In this document: piece after piece, positions 60,350 to 64,000 of the stretch | Numbering within the stretch: position 1 is the first letter of the stretch | Layout: the number at the start of each line of letters is the position of its first letter | Assembly: GCF_047948215.1 (NCBI RefSeq) | Contig: NC_134465.1 | Coordinates: forward strand, 12,252,522-12,316,521 | Origin: Lycorma delicatula | Taxonomy: Eukaryota; Arthropoda; Insecta; Hemiptera; Fulgoridae | Direction: 5' to 3' | Length of the DNA: 64,000 nt | Notes under the pieces: model-generated | What the model saw: the letters and a program-made list of their open reading frames with translations, nothing else | Databases searched by the model: none | Told to the model about the DNA's origin: nothing | Translations under genes and position numbers: made by a program

Positions 60350-60370
60350 CCTTTTACTTCAGGGTTATTA

Positions 60371-60656
60371 TCTTTTTTTCTGTTTAGTCTGCGGAACTAC
60401 CGTAAGGTATTACTTCGGAGGATGATATGTATGAATATAAATGAAGTGTAGTCTTGTACAGTCTCAAGTCGACCATTCCTGAGACGCGTGGTTAATTGAA
60501 ACCCAACCACCAAAGAATACTGATATCCACTATCTAGTACTCAAATCCGTAAAAATCTTATTCTTGCCTTTCCTAGGATTTGAACCTTAGAACTCTCGAC
60601 TTCGAAATCAGCTGATTTACGGTGAAGAATTAATCAGACAGACCGGGTGGATTTAC
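60371..60656 (-). mobile_element. SINE1 copy 6
   Basis: Minus-strand SINE1 body and head, more diverged than the others (GGATTTGAACCTTAGAACTC around box B). It abuts a DUF4817-type fragment at its right edge. Confidence 0.75.
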
Positions 60657-60770
60657 CAATTAAGCCTGCTTCTGTTCAAGATCTGCGAAATCGGATTCTC
60701 ATAGCAGTGAATTCAATAAGCAGGGAACAGTCACCAATAAAAATAATTTGGTACCAATTAAAATAACTGT
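60656..60770 (+). pseudogene. DUF4817-type transposase fragment
   Basis: A short frame reads PASVQDLRNRILIAVNSISR, matching the C-terminal region seen at 37035-37150 (PDTLQDL and IALNSITRD). Nothing else of the element is present. Confidence 0.6.
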
Positions 60771-60784
60771 TATTTATAAATCTC

Positions 60785-61985
60785 GATTTTTATATCCTTG
60801 TACGTAGTAAAGGAAGTGATCCGAAATGTGATCGCGAAAAATTTCGGTCTCAGATTTCAATGGAAATTTTCATTTGACCATCCCTGAATCCATTTTGATT
60901 ATTTTCAAGTGACGTCTGTACGTATGTATCTCGCATAATTAAAAAACGATTAGGCGTAGAATTTTGAAATTTTTGATTTAGGACTGTTGTAACATTTAAT
61001 TGTGCACCTCCCCTTTTGATTGCAATTGATTTGACCAAAAGTGTCCAAAAAAGGTTAAAATCTAAAAAAAAATTGTAAGTTGAACTTTTTCTTAACTGCA
61101 GTACTAAGCCCTCATTGAGAGCTTTTCAACGATATATCATACATGGTACTTATTTTAATTGGTTCCAGAGTTATAGACAATTGTTATGTAGTTACGGCCA
61201 AATTGTTTGTTGCACTGCCATTATGATAATGCTTTTTTTTCTTCTTTTTTTTATTTATATTATGTCTTTATGATGTCTATATGATCTAGGATTAACTCCC
61301 TGTTTTTTGGGGCCTTATTTTAGTATATATTATTTTGTATTAACTGCATTCCGTGAGCATGAGCTGTTTGCTTTTACTGTTGTCCGATGTATGGATTATA
61401 GTGTTGCGTTGTTGCACAGATCGTGTAATATTAATGAATGCCTCACTTCAGGAATATTTTTATGTTCTTGTTGTACCGGCTTTGATGATTTTTTATATGA
61501 TTTTATATTGTTGTGAGACTTGCTTTCTTGAGTTTTTCTTCTCTTGTGTTTGTGTATGTTGTGAGACATTTTTGTTTGTGTGGAATTTCATAATCTGTTT
61601 TCTGTATCTTGATGTATCATGTTTGCTGTTGATTTGCTGTGACCGATGTGTTTTTGTTGGTATTCCTATTATGATGCGATTGCACTATGACGTATGGGTG
61701 TTTGAGTAGTGTAACCCCTCTTTCAGAAGGAATACTTCACTAGTGGTTCCAGGAGGGGTTAGCCAGGGGCTGGTGGTTTAGTCGGTAGTGCGCAGGTTTA
61801 CATACGCATATTAATAACATCTTGCGGCACCTGTTAGCGAGCCCGATACTGCTTAGGCGTCCTTAAATGGAAACCCCACCTCTTTAACAAAAAAATAAAA
61901 AGAGTTATAGCCAAAGTTTAATTAATAAAATATTTGGCTCTTACAAGGAGAATGTACATCGGTTCGAATCCGACTTCTTCCTTTT
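60785..61985 (+). repeat. Repeat D, copy 4, split by a 724-bp insertion
   Basis: The first part runs to 61176, and the second resumes at 61911 with CCAAAGTTTAATTAATAAAA and continues to CGGTTCGAATCCGACTTC. The break carries a TSD, so the repeat was intact before the insertion. Confidence 0.7.
61177..61900 (+). mobile_element. Unclassified retroposon with 10-bp TSD
   Basis: The insertion is flanked by perfect AGAGTTATAG repeats (61167-61176, 61901-61910) and ends in AACAAAAAAATAAAAA. Its last 190 bp contain a hairpin (AACCCCTC at 61713-61720 with GAGGGGTT at 61753-61760) and a conserved-looking GC-richer end. A 118-codon, Cys-rich, hydrophobic frame (61353-61709) lies in GT-rich sequence and has no family features. 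Most likely a 5'-truncated LINE 3' end. Confidence 0.7.
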
Positions 61986-62092
61986 TTTTTAAATGGAAAG
62001 TACATAAAATTTTATTTCACTAATAACTTCTGATTTTTTTCATACTTTTCTTTTGTTACTATAGAATTATTATTTATTGTAAAACTTTTTTT

Positions 62093-62914
62093 TGGCTACA
62101 CGACAATGGTTGCGTGTGAAAAAAACTTTCACAAGTTTAGCAAACGAAAATCCCCATCTTAACAATTCCAGCAATACTTTGGTCATCCCTTGCCGTAAGA
62201 GTTGGTTATATCAAAAATTGTTACATACAAAAAATTTAGGTAATTTTTAGAGGACTAATAACCACTTTAAATCGGTTCGATACTATGCCTTTTAAGGTAG
62301 GTATGGTTTTTTTTTTGGCTTCAAAATTTTTTCCACCCTCTGCGCCAATAGTTAGTTACATCAAAAAACTTTACTTGCATAAGTTTTAGACCCTTATCCA
62401 AAAAATAGTAAGAACATTAATTGTATTTGATATTTTATTTAATAAGAAAGTTATAGCGATATTTTTTTTCTGTTTTTTGGATTTTGTCATTCCTTGTCGT
62501 AAGGACTGATTATATCAAAATTTGCTCCAGAAAAAGTTTTAGGTAATTTTTAGAGGACTACCGACCACTTTAAACCGATGCGGTACTGCGTTTATTAGGA
62601 ATATATGATTTTTTTTTTTGTCTTCAAAACCCTATTTTTCCACTACCTGAACCAATGATTGGTGATATCAAAAAACTTTATTTAAATAAGTTTTAGGCAC
62701 TTATCCAAAGAATCGTAGGAACTTGATATTTTACTTAATAAACAATTATAGCAATATTTTGGTTTTTTCAAAAAAGCCATCCCATTTCCATCGTATGGTC
62801 CGATTTTTGCCGTTAGCGAACTCGACCGAGAGTTTGGGTCGAGTTTTTTTAGGGAACAATTTGAAAGTGATTAGCGCAAAATTACGGCAGTTATCGTGTC
62901 CACAAGAAAGTGAA

Positions 62915-62978
<64 letters not shown>

Positions 62979-62980
62979 TT
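62093..62980 (+). repeat. Repeat B, partly duplicated copies 3 and 4, ending in (TA)n
   Basis: Copy 3 starts CAATGGTTGCGTGTGAAAAA, and its landmarks (GTCATCCCTTGCCGTAAGAG, TTAGACCCTTATCC) recur in copy 4 (GTCATTCCTTGTCGTAAGG at about 62486, TTAGGCACTTATCC). Copy 4 ends in a TA run at 62921-62973. The frames reading poly(IY) here come from the microsatellite. Confidence 0.7.
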
Positions 62981-63012
62981 TTTTCACTAATTTGATTTAT
63001 TAGTGAAAATAT

Positions 63013-64000
63013 ATACAGTAGGTGCTGCCTAAAAGTTCGGGGAATTTGAATTTCGCGCGCGAACCATTGCTGGTACAAACTGCTGCCGCTGAATGTGGTT
63101 AGCATACTCTTTGTGAATCAGTGTTCCAACAGTTGTGACGGTGAGAGGCTGCATTGTTGACTTTCGTGCGGTTTTACTGCTTCGGCGAAGTTCTAAATAG
63201 CAGATTTTAAAGAGCAAAGAACCTACATCAAATTTTGCTTCATGCTTAAAAAAAGTGGTGCAGAAATCCATCGCATGCTTGTGGAAGCATTTGGTGACAA
63301 TGCTATGAGTAAAAGTAAAACGTTTTTGTGATACTAACGATTCAAAAATGGACGAACGACAGTCGATGACGATGAGCGTTCAGGAAGACCATCAACAAGC
63401 GCAACACCGGAAAACATCGAAAGTGCGAGAGGCTATTGTTGCAGATCGTAGACAAACAATCCATGATGTTTGTGCAATCGTACAAATATCATACGGGTCC
63501 GTGCAACGCATCTTGTCGGACAATTTGAACATGAGACGCATTGCTGCTAAATTCGTACCGAAACTGTTGAATAGCGACCAGAAACAAAATCGCGTAGCTG
63601 TCTGTAGCGAATTGAAAAATTCAGCAAGAGATGACCGTAACTTCACCCCAACATCATAACCGGTGATGAGACATAGGTGTACGGGTATGACCCTGAAACT
63701 AAGCAGCAGTCGTCGGAGTGGAAGTCGCCAAGTTTACCGCGGCCAATAAAAACACGCAAAGTTCGCAGTAACGTGAAGTCCATGATGATTGTTTTTTTCG
63801 ACATCAAAGGCATTATCCATAAGGAATTTGTTCCTCTTGGTCAAACTGTCAATGGGATGTTCTATTGTGAAGTTTTGAAGCGGTTACGCGAAAGCATTAG
63901 GCGCAAACGTTCAGATCTGTGGGGTAACAACAGCTGGGTTCTGCACCATGACAATGCGCCCGCGCACACATCGCTAGCCGTTCGGAACTTCTTGGCTTCG
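63013..64000 (+). pseudogene. Mariner transposase, cut by the window end
   Basis: Starts with a terminal-repeat-like AGTAGGTGCTGCCTAAAAGT. The DNA-binding region follows (EQRTYIKFCFMLKKSGAEIH, then FGDNAMSKSKTF), the linker DDDERSGRPSTSATPENIES, and after a shift VREAIVADRRQTIHDV and SYGSVQRILSDNLNM. The first catalytic Asp is in ITGDET (about 63660) and the second in WVLHHDNAPAHTS (about 63945). The third lies beyond the window. At least two frameshifts and several stops break it. Confidence 0.8.

Noticed and set aside
61353..61709. 118-codon Cys-rich hydrophobic frame as a membrane or toxin-like peptide
   Set aside because: It lies in GT-rich sequence of a retroposon with a TSD, which explains the Cys, Leu and Phe content. 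There is no supporting motif.
62746..63105. Frames with long Ile-Tyr runs
   Set aside because: They translate the (TA)n microsatellite.

Overview
The window looks like a stretch of an AT-rich insect nuclear genome made almost entirely of transposable-element remains; I found no convincing single-copy host gene. The mix (an RTE-like LINE with a very short 3' end, many decayed mariner-type elements, tRNA-derived SINEs, a Penelope-like element, a Helitron) suggests an arthropod. From recalled repeat similarity, not a search, I lean towards a sap-feeding hemipteran. No bacterial-style operon, rRNA, CRISPR array or intact tRNA gene is visible.

Layout. 1-3.7 kb: fragments of two unclassified repeats and a fold-back element at about 1499-2250. 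3.7-6.75 kb: a decayed DUF4817-type mariner-like transposase (minus) split by an RTE-like LINE with an 11-bp target-site duplication (TSD). 7.4-11.2 kb: a GC-rich hairpin, a SINE2 copy, a LINE tail, and another DUF4817-type transposase split by a 255-bp retroposon with a 15-bp TSD. 12.1-19.3 kb: repeat A, one copy of a promoter/exon/intron-like duplicated segment (E), an antisense LINE copy, and a Penelope-like element interrupted by another LINE. 19.4-22.7 kb: an isolated GC-rich island joined to a broken mariner, then a DUF4817-type element holding three retroposon insertions. 24-30.2 kb: LINE fragments, a decayed mariner and a small inverted repeat. 32-41.8 kb: repeat A copies, a palindromic mariner, and a Tigger/pogo element containing a transposase. 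42-46 kb: SINE1, a LINE copy, SINE2 and the second, inverted copy of segment E. 47.5-63 kb: repeats B and D, mariners, a 2.8-kb Helitron, an antisense LINE and (TA)n tracts. 63-64 kb: a mariner running off the window.

Nothing here works as a pathway. The value lies in insertion history: TSDs and interrupted frames order many events (LINE into DUF4817 transposon; LINE into Penelope-like element; SINE into segment E; two retroposons into one target). The least explained items are segment E, the GC-rich island with a histone-type stem-loop on its minus strand, and the terminal hairpin of repeat A. All family names come from motifs read by eye; no database search was possible.
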